NCBI GenBank assembly: GCA_004297235.1
Contig: SCUR01000510.1
Location: forward strand, 1 to 12,609
From: Candidatus Manganitrophaceae bacterium
GTDB lineage: Bacteria; Nitrospirota; Nitrospiria; SBBL01; Manganitrophaceae
Length of the DNA stretch: 12,609 nucleotides
Reading direction: 5' to 3'
The notes beneath the pieces are model-generated. The model was not told where the DNA came from. It saw only the letters and a program-made list of their open reading frames with translations, and ran no database searches. This document shows positions 1 to 7,731 of the stretch, piece by piece (positions within the stretch are counted from its first letter, which is position 1; every line of letters starts with the position of its first letter). Made by a program: the position numbers and the translations under genes.

Positions 1-75
1 GCACTCACGACGGCTTCTCTTCAACCCGCAATGAAACTCCCCTCTCTTCTCACTCCTCCTTTTCCTCCCAACACA

Positions 76-104
76 TTGTCTTCCTTCGCGGCTTCAGCTA
101 CAAT
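76..104 (+). promoter_or_regulatory. Putative sigma70 promoter for the M32 carboxypeptidase gene
   Basis: A -35-like TTGTCT (76-81, 4 of 6 consensus positions) and a -10-like TACAAT (99-104, 5 of 6) are separated by 17 bp. The predicted start of transcription is near 111, giving a leader of about 20 nt. That leader holds the ribosome binding site GGAGG (119-123), 7 nt before the ATG at 131. Seen directly in the sequence; promoter function is inferred. Confidence 0.55.
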
Positions 105-130
105 GACCCAAACCTTTCGGAGGTCCCCTC

Positions 131-1663
131 ATGAAGACCCTTCAAGATCTCAAGCCGCTCATCGAATACCTTCAGGAGATACAGCATCTTTCCAGCGCGA
201 TTTCGGTGCTTCATTGGGATCAGGAGACTTATATGCCGCCGGGGGCGGGGCGGGCGAGAGCGGAGCAGTTGTCGACGCTGGGGGGGATGGCGCATGAGAG
301 GAGCGTCGGCCCGGAGATGGAGCGGCTTCTCTCGCAGTGGGTCGATCTGAAGAGCGGTCAGGTGAACGGCGAAGAGCGCGGGTGGGATGAGCCGTCGCGC
401 GCCCTGTTAAGAGAGGTCTGGCGCGATTACCACAAGGCGACCAAGCTCCCCACCGAGTTCGTCCGGCGGTATGGGAAGGAGGCCTCGATCTCACAGCAGG
501 TGTGGGTGGAGGCGCGGAAGAAGAGCGACTTCTCCCAATTCGCCCCCCATTTAAAGACGATGGTGGCCCTGAAGAAAGAAGAGATCGGCTATATCGGCTA
601 TAAAGACTCGCCCTATGACGCCTTGCTCGACGATTATGAGCCGGGGATGACCGTGGCTCAGCTGGTCCCTCTCTTCGAGGCGCTCAAGGCGGAGCTGGTC
701 CCGCTGCTGGAGAAGATCGTCCAATCCCCGGTCCAGCCGAAGACCGATTTCCTTCACCGCTCCTATGCTCCCGAGAAACAGCTCGCCTTCGGCCAGAAGG
801 TTTTGGAGGCGATGGGGTTCGATTTCAACAACGGCCGTCAGGATCTCTCGGCCCACCCCTTCACCACCTCTTTCCACACGACCGACGTCCGGATCACCAC
901 GCGGGTCGACGAGCGCGATCTCCTCTCCTCCCTCTTCAGCTCGATTCATGAGGGGGGGCATGCTCTTTATGACCAGGGGCTCAATCCCGATCTCTACGGC
1001 ACCCCGCTTGGCGACGCGCGATCGCTGGGGGTGCATGAAAGCCAGTCCCGCCTTTGGGAGAACGGGATCGGCCGATCGAAACCGTTCTGGGGGTATTTCT
1101 ATCCGATCCTTCAGAAAACCTTTCCGGAGGGATTGAAAGGGGTCGATCCGGAGAGCTTCTATGCCGCGGTCAATTTGGTCCGGCCGTCTCTGATCCGTGT
1201 GGAGGCCGATGAATTGACCTATAATCTCCACATCATGGTCCGTTTTGAGATCGAGCGGGCGTTGATCGAAGCGAATCTCCCGGTCGATGCGCTTCCGTCT
1301 CTGTGGAATGAAAAAATGCACCAATATCTCGGAATCGTCCCCGATTCCGACGCTCACGGCGTTCTTCAAGATGTGCATTGGTCGGGCGGGGCGATCGGCT
1401 ATTTCCCCACCTACACCCTCGGAAACCTTTATGCGGTTCAGTTTCTCAACCAGGCCAAGAAGGAGATCCCCGGGCTGGAAGGGGAGATCGCCAAGGGGGA
1501 TCTCCTGCCGTTGAAGAAGTGGCTCAATGAAAAGATCCACCGGTGGGGAAAACAGTACCCGACCGATGTTTTGGTCCGCCGGGTTACGGGAGAGCCGCTC
1601 AACCCGGCATACTTTGTCCGATACCTCAAGGAAAAGTTTACCCCCCTCTATTCCCTGTCCTAG
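131..1663 (+). CDS. M32 family metallocarboxypeptidase (carboxypeptidase Taq type)
   Basis: The 510-residue product is a cytosolic zinc carboxypeptidase of peptidase family M32, which removes C-terminal residues from peptides with broad specificity. The length is normal for the family (about 500). The zinc site is visible: HEGGH at residues 273-277 supplies two histidine ligands and the catalytic glutamate, and HESQSR (302-307) supplies the downstream glutamate ligand. The conserved block GYFPTYTLG (423-431) and the segment around RVEADELTYNLH are also typical. There is no signal peptide. The ATG at 131 is chosen because GGAGG lies 7 nt upstream and the protein starts directly in the family's N-terminal helix. 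It seems to be a single-gene transcript: it has its own promoter, and a separate strong promoter follows it. The likely role is peptide turnover; the physiological substrate cannot be read from sequence. Confidence 0.95.
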   Translation: MKTLQDLKPLIEYLQEIQHLSSAISVLHWDQETYMPPGAGRARAEQLSTLGGMAHERSVGPEMERLLSQWVDLKSGQVNGEERGWDEPSRALLREVWRDYHKATKLPTEFVRRYGKEASISQQVWVEARKKSDFSQFAPHLKTMVALKKEEIGYIGYKDSPYDALLDDYEPGMTVAQLVPLFEALKAELVPLLEKIVQSPVQPKTDFLHRSYAPEKQLAFGQKVLEAMGFDFNNGRQDLSAHPFTTSFHTTDVRITTRVDERDLLSSLFSSIHEGGHALYDQGLNPDLYGTPLGDARSLGVHESQSRLWENGIGRSKPFWGYFYPILQKTFPEGLKGVDPESFYAAVNLVRPSLIRVEADELTYNLHIMVRFEIERALIEANLPVDALPSLWNEKMHQYLGIVPDSDAHGVLQDVHWSGGAIGYFPTYTLGNLYAVQFLNQAKKEIPGLEGEIAKGDLLPLKKWLNEKIHRWGKQYPTDVLVRRVTGEPLNPAYFVRYLKEKFTPLYSLS

Positions 1664-1681
1664 CCCCCCTCTCATGATGCC

Positions 1682-1705
1682 GGGCAGGAGCCCTTCGATA
1701 ACTTT
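1682..1705 (+). terminator. Weak hairpin downstream of the carboxypeptidase gene
   Basis: GGGC (1682-1685) and GCCC (1690-1693) can pair across an AGGA loop, and a short T4 lies further downstream. The stem is only 4 bp and the T-run is not adjacent, so this is at best a weak intrinsic terminator. It is listed because it is the only candidate between this gene and the next promoter. Confidence 0.2.
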
Positions 1706-1713
1706 TGAGGCTC

Positions 1714-1743
1714 TTGCATCGCAATTCACCTTTCCCCTATAAT
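1714..1743 (+). promoter_or_regulatory. Strong-looking sigma70 promoter for the histidine kinase run
   Basis: A perfect TATAAT (1738-1743) lies 18 bp downstream of TTGCAT (1714-1719, 3 of 6 consensus positions). Transcription would start near 1750, leaving an untranslated leader of about 120 nt before the ATG at 1871. No other good promoter was seen in the short gaps between the three kinases, so this one probably drives all of them. Confidence 0.6.
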
Positions 1744-1750
1744 AATTTGG

Positions 1751-1817
1751 ACCCGGTTTCATTCATTGATGAATAGAAATTCCTGCAAGATTTTATTGGC
1801 ATCCTAGATAACCGGGT
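1751..1817 (+). promoter_or_regulatory. Inverted-repeat 5' leader of the kinase operon
   Basis: ACCCGGTT (1751-1758) is the exact reverse complement of AACCGGGT (1810-1817). The left arm begins almost exactly at the predicted transcription start, so the RNA could close its 5' end with an 8-bp stem. A smaller inverted repeat, ATTCAT-TG-ATGAAT (1761-1774), sits just inside. The pairs could act as an RNA structure or as DNA operators. No known riboswitch family is recognised. The repeats are seen directly; function is inferred. Confidence 0.35.
1761..1774. promoter_or_regulatory. Candidate operator palindrome just downstream of the promoter
   Basis: ATTCAT and ATGAAT are perfect 6-bp inverted arms around a TG centre. 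The site lies about 10-25 bp past the predicted transcription start, a usual place for a repressor to block elongation. Two AT-rich 6-bp arms can arise by chance, so confidence is low. Confidence 0.25.
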
Positions 1818-1870
1818 ACGGATCACCCTTACCCAACCCTCGTCAACAGGCCGGATCTTTAAGGACAACA

Positions 1871-4717
1871 ATGAACCGCCCTAACCGCAACGATTCTCTC
1901 TCGGTCCAGACCCTCGAGCAGGCCGTACCACACGATCACCTCTGTCTGATTTACGAGACCCCGCAGGAGCAGCTGGCCGCGGCGATCTCCTTTATCCGAA
2001 TCGGTTTGGAGCGGGGCGAGCGGTGTATTTATATTCTGGATGAAAATGTTCCTGAGACGGTCACCGGCGCGATGCGGCGGGAAGGGATCGACGTCGACGC
2101 GGCGATTCAGTCGGGTGCATTGATCCTCTCCAATAAAGAAGAGAGCTATCTTAAAAAAGGTTATTTTGATCCCGATGAAATGATCGCCTTTTTAGAAGAG
2201 GCGATTCGGGACGCGGAAAAGGCCGGATTTTCCGCCCTTCGCGCCACCGGAGAGATGACCTGGGCCTTGGGAGGGGAGGCCGGTACGGAGCGTTTGATTG
2301 AATATGAGGCCAAGCTGAACCGATTTTTTCCGAAGAACAATCTGGTCGGGATCTGCCAATACAATCGAAAACGATTTCGCCCGGAGCTTCTCATCGATGT
2401 CATTCGGACCCATCCCAAGGTGATTTCCGGAGGGCTGGTCTGTCAGAATCTTCACTATGTCCCCCCGGCCGAATCTTCGGGAGAGAGCGGCCCGTCGCAA
2501 CAGGTCGAGCGGCTCCTCGCCGATATCGTCGATCGAGAAAAGAGGGAAATCGCGCTTCGGGAAAGCAACGCGGCGCTGGCGTCGAAGAGCCTACTGCTGG
2601 AGCGGGAGACCGCCGAGCACCGGCGGGCAGACGAGCAGCTCGATCTCTACCGCCGGATCGTCGCCTCTGCAAATGATGCCATCGGCATTATCGATCCGAC
2701 CGGCATTTATCTCCAGCAGAACGAATCGCACCGGCGCCTCATCGGCTATTCCGATGAAGCGCTGCAAGGCAAGACGCCGGCGATTCACCTCGGCGGGGAG
2801 GTATTCGGGCGGATCGCGGAGGGGCTGGCGAAAAACGGAAGCTACCGCGGCGAGCATGTCAGCCGGACCCGGTCGGGGGAGGAGGTTGATATCGAGCTGT
2901 CGGCCTTTACGATGCGGAACGCGGCGGGGGAGATCGTCTGTCATGTCGGCATCAAACGCGATGTCACCCGGCGAAAGGAGGCGGAAAAAGCGCTTCGTCT
3001 GAGTGAAGAGCGCTATGAACGGGCGGCGGTCGCCGGCCAGGTCGGGGTCTGGGACTGGGATATCGCGACGAATGCGCTTTACCTCTCGCCGAATCTCAAG
3101 GCGCTTCTCGGTTATGCCGATCGGGAGCTGGCGAACGATCTCGACGCCTGGTGTCGGCTGGTCCACCCCGACGACAAGGAGCGGGTGATCGCGGCGACCC
3201 GGGCCCATCTGCAGAATGTCACCCCGGTCTATGAGGTGGAGCTCCGCCGCCGGCATCGGGACGGCTCTTACCGCTGGTTCTTGACGAGGGGGACGGCGCT
3301 CCGTCGTGCCGACGGCACCCCTTACCGACTCACCGGATCGGACACCGACATCACCGAAAGAAAACGGTCGGAAGCAGCGCTGCAGCGGGCCCACATGGAG
3401 CTGGCGATCAAGATGGAGCAGCTCCAACGCCAGCTCGGAATCTCTCACCTTCTCCACCAGCTCTCCGGTCGGTTTACTCTCGGGGAGGGGGGGGATCTTT
3501 TCCTAAGCGAGGTGGTTAAACGGGTCGCCGAGCTGACGAAGGCGACCCGATGCGGGATCTCCCTCGTCGATCCCGATCAGAAAATGATTCGGCCTCACAC
3601 CTTTTACGGTTTCGATGAAAAAACGATTCAAGGAATTGAGCTGCCGGTCGTCGTCGATGAAACCGATCCGGTCTATCGCCTTCTCTATCGCGGGGAGACT
3701 CTCATGCTCCACCCGATCTTGAGCGATCCCGGAATGGAGCGATATCGGCCGCTCGTCAAACGCCTCGGAGTTGAATCGATCCTGGCCATCCCGCTGCAGG
3801 TTCGCGGCGTTCCACTCGGCGCCCTCTATATCTGCGACAAAGAGAGGCAAACGCCGTTCACCCTGGAAGATACCCAGCTGATGCAGACGATCGCCAATCA
3901 GATCGCGTTGGCGATTGCAAACCAGCAGTATGCGGAGAACCTCGAAAAGATCAATCAGGAGTTGCAGCGCAAAAAAATCGAGGCGGAAGAGGCGAGCCGG
4001 CTCAAATCCCACTTTCTTTCAAACGTCTCGCACGAGCTGCGGACCCCGCTGAACGCCATTTTCGGCTACACGCACCTTTTGATGAATGAGGCGTATGGGG
4101 CGGTGGGAGAGGAGCAGAAGACGCCTCTCGACGGCATCCGGCGCAACGCGACCGATCTCTCCCGGCTCATTAACGATGTGCTCGATCTGGCGAAGATCGA
4201 AGCGGGGAAGATGTCGATCCACCTCTCTGAGGTGGACCTGGGGGCGCTGATCGAGGAGGCCATCGTCGGGATTCGTCCGCTCTCCGAGAAGAAAGGGCTT
4301 CCCATCCGGGCGATAGTCGCGCCCGACCTCCCGTCCATCGAAAGCGATCCTGGAAAGATCAAACAGATTTTGGTGAATCTGCTCTCGAATGCCGTGAAGT
4401 TTACCTCCGAAGGGGAGATCACCCTTCACGCGCGGAGGCAGACCGCCCGTCACGGCGTCGAGTTGGTTGTTCAAGACACCGGAATCGGCATCCGCTCGGA
4501 AGATCTGCCGAGGATATTCGAAGCATTCGATCAGATCGACGGGGGCGACACGCGTGAGTTCGGAGGGGTGGGGCTGGGGTTGACGATTGTGAAGGAGCTC
4601 CTCCATTTTTTGGCGGGAGAGATCCGGGTAGAGAGCGAGTACGGGAAGGGATCGGTCTTTACCGTTCTGCTGCCGATTCGAAGTCAGCCGGAAAAGGGCT
4701 TTCTTCGCGATTCGTGA
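1871..4717 (+). CDS. Cytosolic sensor histidine kinase, MEDS-PAS-PAS-GAF-HisKA-HATPase
   Basis: The 948-residue soluble kinase has no transmembrane segment. In order: a MEDS domain (about 18-195; the sensory domain first described in the dichloromethane regulator DcmR), a helical linker (205-258), PAS (258-370), a second PAS of the PAS_3 type (378-500, with an LVHPDD motif), GAF (520-683), a short coiled coil, HisKA (711-778) and HATPase_c (820-940). The phosphoacceptor is H721 in SHELRTPLN. The N-box asparagine is N840, the D-box is DTGIGI with D869, and the G-box reads GVGLGL. The ELRT following the histidine is the usual phosphatase motif, so it may be bifunctional. No receiver domain is fused. 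The start is supported by AAGGA (1861-1865), 5 nt before the ATG. It is the first gene of a three-kinase run. Ligands of its sensory domains cannot be predicted. Confidence 0.93.
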   Translation: MNRPNRNDSLSVQTLEQAVPHDHLCLIYETPQEQLAAAISFIRIGLERGERCIYILDENVPETVTGAMRREGIDVDAAIQSGALILSNKEESYLKKGYFDPDEMIAFLEEAIRDAEKAGFSALRATGEMTWALGGEAGTERLIEYEAKLNRFFPKNNLVGICQYNRKRFRPELLIDVIRTHPKVISGGLVCQNLHYVPPAESSGESGPSQQVERLLADIVDREKREIALRESNAALASKSLLLERETAEHRRADEQLDLYRRIVASANDAIGIIDPTGIYLQQNESHRRLIGYSDEALQGKTPAIHLGGEVFGRIAEGLAKNGSYRGEHVSRTRSGEEVDIELSAFTMRNAAGEIVCHVGIKRDVTRRKEAEKALRLSEERYERAAVAGQVGVWDWDIATNALYLSPNLKALLGYADRELANDLDAWCRLVHPDDKERVIAATRAHLQNVTPVYEVELRRRHRDGSYRWFLTRGTALRRADGTPYRLTGSDTDITERKRSEAALQRAHMELAIKMEQLQRQLGISHLLHQLSGRFTLGEGGDLFLSEVVKRVAELTKATRCGISLVDPDQKMIRPHTFYGFDEKTIQGIELPVVVDETDPVYRLLYRGETLMLHPILSDPGMERYRPLVKRLGVESILAIPLQVRGVPLGALYICDKERQTPFTLEDTQLMQTIANQIALAIANQQYAENLEKINQELQRKKIEAEEASRLKSHFLSNVSHELRTPLNAIFGYTHLLMNEAYGAVGEEQKTPLDGIRRNATDLSRLINDVLDLAKIEAGKMSIHLSEVDLGALIEEAIVGIRPLSEKKGLPIRAIVAPDLPSIESDPGKIKQILVNLLSNAVKFTSEGEITLHARRQTARHGVELVVQDTGIGIRSEDLPRIFEAFDQIDGGDTREFGGVGLGLTIVKELLHFLAGEIRVESEYGKGSVFTVLLPIRSQPEKGFLRDS

Positions 4718-4748
4718 GGGCTCGGTAATTTTTGGAGAGTAATGGAAC

Positions 4749-5984
4749 ATGGGAACGCGTCCGGATATAAAACGGCTCCAGTCCAGGCTGGACAGCTATC
4801 GCCTCTTGGTTGAAGAGGCGAAGGATTACGCCATCTTCCTTCTCGATCTGGAAGGAAACGTGACCAGCTGGAACCTGGGGGCGGAGCGGATTAAAGGGTA
4901 TCGGCCACAGGAAATTATCGGGAAGCACTTCTCGACCTTTTACACCGAGGAGGATCGAAAGGCGGGAAGACCCGAGCGTAACCTCCAGCACGCTTTCAAA
5001 GAGGGGCGGTTTGAGGATGAGGGGTGGCGCATTCGCAAGGACGGCTCGCCCTTCTGGGCCGATGTGGTGATCACCCGAATTGAAGATGAACAAGGAAATC
5101 TCATCGGCTTCTCTAAAATTACGCGCGACCTGACCGAGCGAAAGAGGGCGGAAGACGAGATCAGAAAATTAAAAGAGGATCTGGAGCATCGGGTGGAGGA
5201 GCGGACGGCGGAGCTCAAGGAAGCCAATAAGATTCTCAAGCAGCGGACCGCGGAGGCGGAAGCGGCTGACCGGCTCAAATCGCAGTTCGTCTCCAATGTC
5301 TCCCATGAACTGCGAACACCGATCAACGCGATTATCGGCTACGCCGATCTTCTGAAAAGCGAAGTGTACGGGCCGGTGGCCGGAGAGCAGCGGGAAGCGT
5401 TGGAGGGGATTGAGCGCAATGCGGGTGATCTCGCCCGGCTGGTGAACGATATGCTCGATCTGGCGAAGATTGTCTCGGGGAAGATGTCGCTGGAGCGCAC
5501 GCAGGTGAATCTCGGCGCGCTGATCGAGGCGGTTGCGGCCGACCTTCGTCCCTTTTCCGAGAAGAAAGGTTTCCCGATCCGGTGTGTCTTCGAGCGGGAG
5601 CTCCCCCGGATCGAAAGCGATGCGAGCAAGATCAAGCAGATTTTAGTGAATCTGCTCTCCAACGCCGTCAAGTTTACCGACCGGGGAGAGATTACGGTCC
5701 GTGCTCGGAAGCGCGGCGATCGGGACGGCGTCGAGGTCGTCGTTCAAGACACCGGAATCGGCATTCGGCCCGAGGAGCTCCCGAAGATTTTTGACCCTTT
5801 TCATCAGGTGGACGGCGCCTCCACCCGCGAATACGGCGGCGTGGGGTTGGGGTTGGCGATCGTGAAAGAGCTGCTGCAGCTCTTGGACGGCGAGATTCGG
5901 GTCGAAAGCACCTATGGCAAGGGATCGGCTTTCACCTTTCTGCTGCCGATGCGGGGGCAACCCGACTCCACGACTCCGTCGTAA
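4749..5984 (+). CDS. Cytosolic sensor histidine kinase, PAS-HisKA-HATPase
   Basis: The 411-residue soluble kinase has one PAS domain (about 15-130, with the AERIKGY and GWRIRKDGS motifs), a coiled coil (130-175), HisKA (176-243) with phosphoacceptor H186 in SHELRTPIN, and HATPase_c (285-403) with NLLSNAVKFT, DTGIGI and GVGLGL. It begins 31 nt after the previous kinase stops, and its TAA shares one base with the ATG of the next kinase, so it is the middle gene of an operon. The ATG at 4749 is the only in-frame start preceding the PAS domain. GGAG (4734-4737) lies 11 nt upstream, a rather long spacing, and an out-of-frame ATG lies between them at 4742. The PAS is very like that of the downstream kinase, whereas the catalytic core is closer to the upstream one. 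No receiver or output domain is present. Confidence 0.92.
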   Translation: MGTRPDIKRLQSRLDSYRLLVEEAKDYAIFLLDLEGNVTSWNLGAERIKGYRPQEIIGKHFSTFYTEEDRKAGRPERNLQHAFKEGRFEDEGWRIRKDGSPFWADVVITRIEDEQGNLIGFSKITRDLTERKRAEDEIRKLKEDLEHRVEERTAELKEANKILKQRTAEAEAADRLKSQFVSNVSHELRTPINAIIGYADLLKSEVYGPVAGEQREALEGIERNAGDLARLVNDMLDLAKIVSGKMSLERTQVNLGALIEAVAADLRPFSEKKGFPIRCVFERELPRIESDASKIKQILVNLLSNAVKFTDRGEITVRARKRGDRDGVEVVVQDTGIGIRPEELPKIFDPFHQVDGASTREYGGVGLGLAIVKELLQLLDGEIRVESTYGKGSAFTFLLPMRGQPDSTTPS

Positions 5985-7606
5985 TGTTCGGATCCTCCGG
6001 AGTAATGAAATCGTTAACCTTTAACTTTGAAAGTTCGACACGGATGTCCTCCTTTTCACCGGCGCCTTACGGTATCGCCGTCTTATCCAGCCTGCTCGCC
6101 ACCCTCGTCAAACTTTTTTTGGATCCTTTCATCGGGGAGCCGACCCCCTTCCTCCTTTTTTCCATCCCGGTCATCGCCAGCGCTTATTACGGCGGGGTGG
6201 GGCCCGGGCTTCTGGCGACCGGTTTCTGCACGCTGGCGACGTGGTATCTCTTCCTTCCCCCCTCTTTCTCTTTTGCGCTCGAACGGCCGGGCATGATTAT
6301 TCAGCTGATCCTCTTTGTGCTTGAAGGAGGGGCCGTCAGCTTCATCAGCGGCAGGCTCCGAAGGGCAAAGCGGAATGAATCGGAGATTCTGGAGAAATCC
6401 CGTCAGCAGGAGGCGCTTCGCGAGAGCGAGGAGCGCTTCCGGCTCCTGGTGAACGGGGTGAGAGATTATGCCATCTTCCTGCTCGATCCTCAGGGGAAGA
6501 TCACCAGTTGGAATGAAGGGGCCGAGCGGATCAAAGGGTATCGAATCGATGAAATCATCGGGAAACATTTTTCCCTGTTTTACACCGAAGAAGATCTGGC
6601 GCTGGACAAGCCGGGAGAGGAATTGAGAAAAGCGGCGAAAGAAGGGAGGGTGGAGGAGGAGGGATGGCGCATCCGGAAAGACGGCTCCCGGTTCTGGGCC
6701 GATGTGGTCGTGACCCGGATTCAAAACGAGCAGGGAAGTCTGATCGGCTTCTCCAAAGTAACGCGCGATCTGACCGAGCGAAAAAAGGCCGAGGACGAAA
6801 TTAGAAAGCTCAACGAGGACCTGGAGCGCCGGGTGGCGGAGCGGACGGCGGCGCTGATGGAGGCGAACGAGATCCTCGAACAGAGAACGCGGGAGGCGGA
6901 AGAGGCCAATCGGCTCAAATCGCAATTTGTTTCCAACATCTCCCATGAGCTGCGAACCCCGCTCAACGCCATCATCGGATACACCTATCTTCTCAAAGAC
7001 GGGGTCTGCGGGGAGATCGGGCAGGAGCAGCATACCGCCCTGGATGGGATTGAGCGGAACGCGGACGATCTGATCCGGCTGATTACCGATGTGCTCGATC
7101 TGGCGAAGATCGAGGCGGGCAAGCTGTCGGTCGAGCTGGAGCAGGTCGATCTCGGCCGACTGATCGGAGAGCTGGTCGAGGGCATGGGTCGATTGATGAT
7201 CGAAAAACCGATTCAGGTCGAATCCAAACTCCCCTCTCGTCTTCCCCCGATCGAATCGGATGCGATCCGGATCAAGCAGATTCTCATCAATCTTCTGTCG
7301 AACGCGATCAAATTCACACACGAGGGGAAGATCACGATCGAGGCGAAGGCCATCCCCGAGAAGGGCGGGGTTGAAGTATCGGTTCAGGACACGGGGATCG
7401 GCATCCGCCCGGAGGATCTCGGAAAAATTTTCAACAAGTTCCACCAAGCCGACGGCCAATCGACCCGCGAGTTCGGAGGGGTCGGGTTGGGGTTGGCCAT
7501 CGTCAAGGATCTGCTCCATGTATTAAGCGGAGAGATTCGCGTGAAAAGCGAGGTGGGTCGAGGATCCACTTTCACGATCTTTTTGCCGACCCATCCCCAC
7601 CGGTAG
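5984..7606 (+). CDS. Membrane sensor histidine kinase, DUF4118-PAS-HisKA-HATPase
   Basis: The 540-residue kinase has an N-terminal four-helix membrane region (about 28-125) resembling the DUF4118 domain of KdpD-type kinases, including YYGGVGPGLLAT and FLPPS. This is followed by PAS (148-262), a long coiled coil (268-306), HisKA (311-378) with phosphoacceptor H321 in SHELRTPLN, and HATPase_c (420-536) with NLLSNAIKFT, DTGIGI and GVGLGL. The DUF4118 resemblance does not imply potassium sensing, because the Usp and KdpD sensor parts are absent. The ATG at 5984 overlaps the previous stop (TAATG), which suggests translational reinitiation. An in-frame ATG at 6005 (residue 8) has GGAG just 2 nt upstream and would only trim seven residues. 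It is the last gene of the kinase run; no response regulator follows. Confidence 0.92.
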   Translation: MFGSSGVMKSLTFNFESSTRMSSFSPAPYGIAVLSSLLATLVKLFLDPFIGEPTPFLLFSIPVIASAYYGGVGPGLLATGFCTLATWYLFLPPSFSFALERPGMIIQLILFVLEGGAVSFISGRLRRAKRNESEILEKSRQQEALRESEERFRLLVNGVRDYAIFLLDPQGKITSWNEGAERIKGYRIDEIIGKHFSLFYTEEDLALDKPGEELRKAAKEGRVEEEGWRIRKDGSRFWADVVVTRIQNEQGSLIGFSKVTRDLTERKKAEDEIRKLNEDLERRVAERTAALMEANEILEQRTREAEEANRLKSQFVSNISHELRTPLNAIIGYTYLLKDGVCGEIGQEQHTALDGIERNADDLIRLITDVLDLAKIEAGKLSVELEQVDLGRLIGELVEGMGRLMIEKPIQVESKLPSRLPPIESDAIRIKQILINLLSNAIKFTHEGKITIEAKAIPEKGGVEVSVQDTGIGIRPEDLGKIFNKFHQADGQSTREFGGVGLGLAIVKDLLHVLSGEIRVKSEVGRGSTFTIFLPTHPHR

Positions 7607-7614
7607 CAGGCCGG

Positions 7615-7650
7615 GCCGTCCTCGCTTCGGGGCGGCTGAAGTCCTTCTTC
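7615..7650 (+). terminator. Possible terminator after the kinase operon
   Basis: A GC-rich stem of 7 bp with one G-T wobble forms between 7615-7621 and 7630-7636 around a short loop. It is followed by a pyrimidine-rich but interrupted stretch (7639-7650). It sits 9 nt after the last kinase stop, the right place for a terminator, but without a clean T-run it would be inefficient. Confidence 0.3.
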
Positions 7651-7675
7651 TTATCGATTTTCCCCATCCGCATGC

Positions 7676-7704
7676 TTGTAAAAGAGCGCTCCCTTTAGTA
7701 GAAT
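7676..7704 (+). promoter_or_regulatory. Putative sigma70 promoter for recO
   Basis: TTGTAA (7676-7681, 4 of 6 positions) and TAGAAT (7699-7704, 5 of 6) are spaced by 17 bp. Transcription would start near 7711, about 20 nt before the recO ATG. GGAG (7723-7726) lies 5 nt upstream of that ATG. This separates recO from the kinase operon. Confidence 0.55.
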
Positions 7705-7731
7705 AAACGCGTTTGCCTGATCGGAGTTTTC

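Noticed and set aside
31..297. 88-aa + strand frame at the left edge
   Set aside because: It overlaps the start of the carboxypeptidase in another frame, has a low-complexity composition and no good ribosome binding site.
949..960. G7 run within the HEGGH zinc motif of the carboxypeptidase
   Set aside because: It simply encodes Glu-Gly-Gly in a GC-rich genome; frame and motif are intact.
551..1762. 403-aa open frame on the - strand opposite the carboxypeptidase
   Set aside because: It lies antisense to a clearly conserved gene, has no recognisable domain, and its length follows from GC-rich codon bias in the opposite strand.
3487..3494. G8 run in the first kinase as a phase-variation switch
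   Set aside because: The frame is intact across the GAF domain, the run encodes ordinary glycines and there are no repeat units or other signs of switching.
6083..7519. 478-aa open frame on the - strand opposite the third kinase
   Set aside because: Similar antisense frames occur opposite all three kinases, as expected for a shadow of a repeated coding pattern; no motifs or family resemblance.
5984..7606. KdpD-type potassium sensor
   Set aside because: Only the DUF4118-like membrane part is shared; the KdpD and Usp N-terminal domains and kdp genes are absent.
1871..7606. Phosphorelay with hybrid kinases
   Set aside because: None of the three proteins extends past the HATPase domain, so there is no receiver or Hpt domain.
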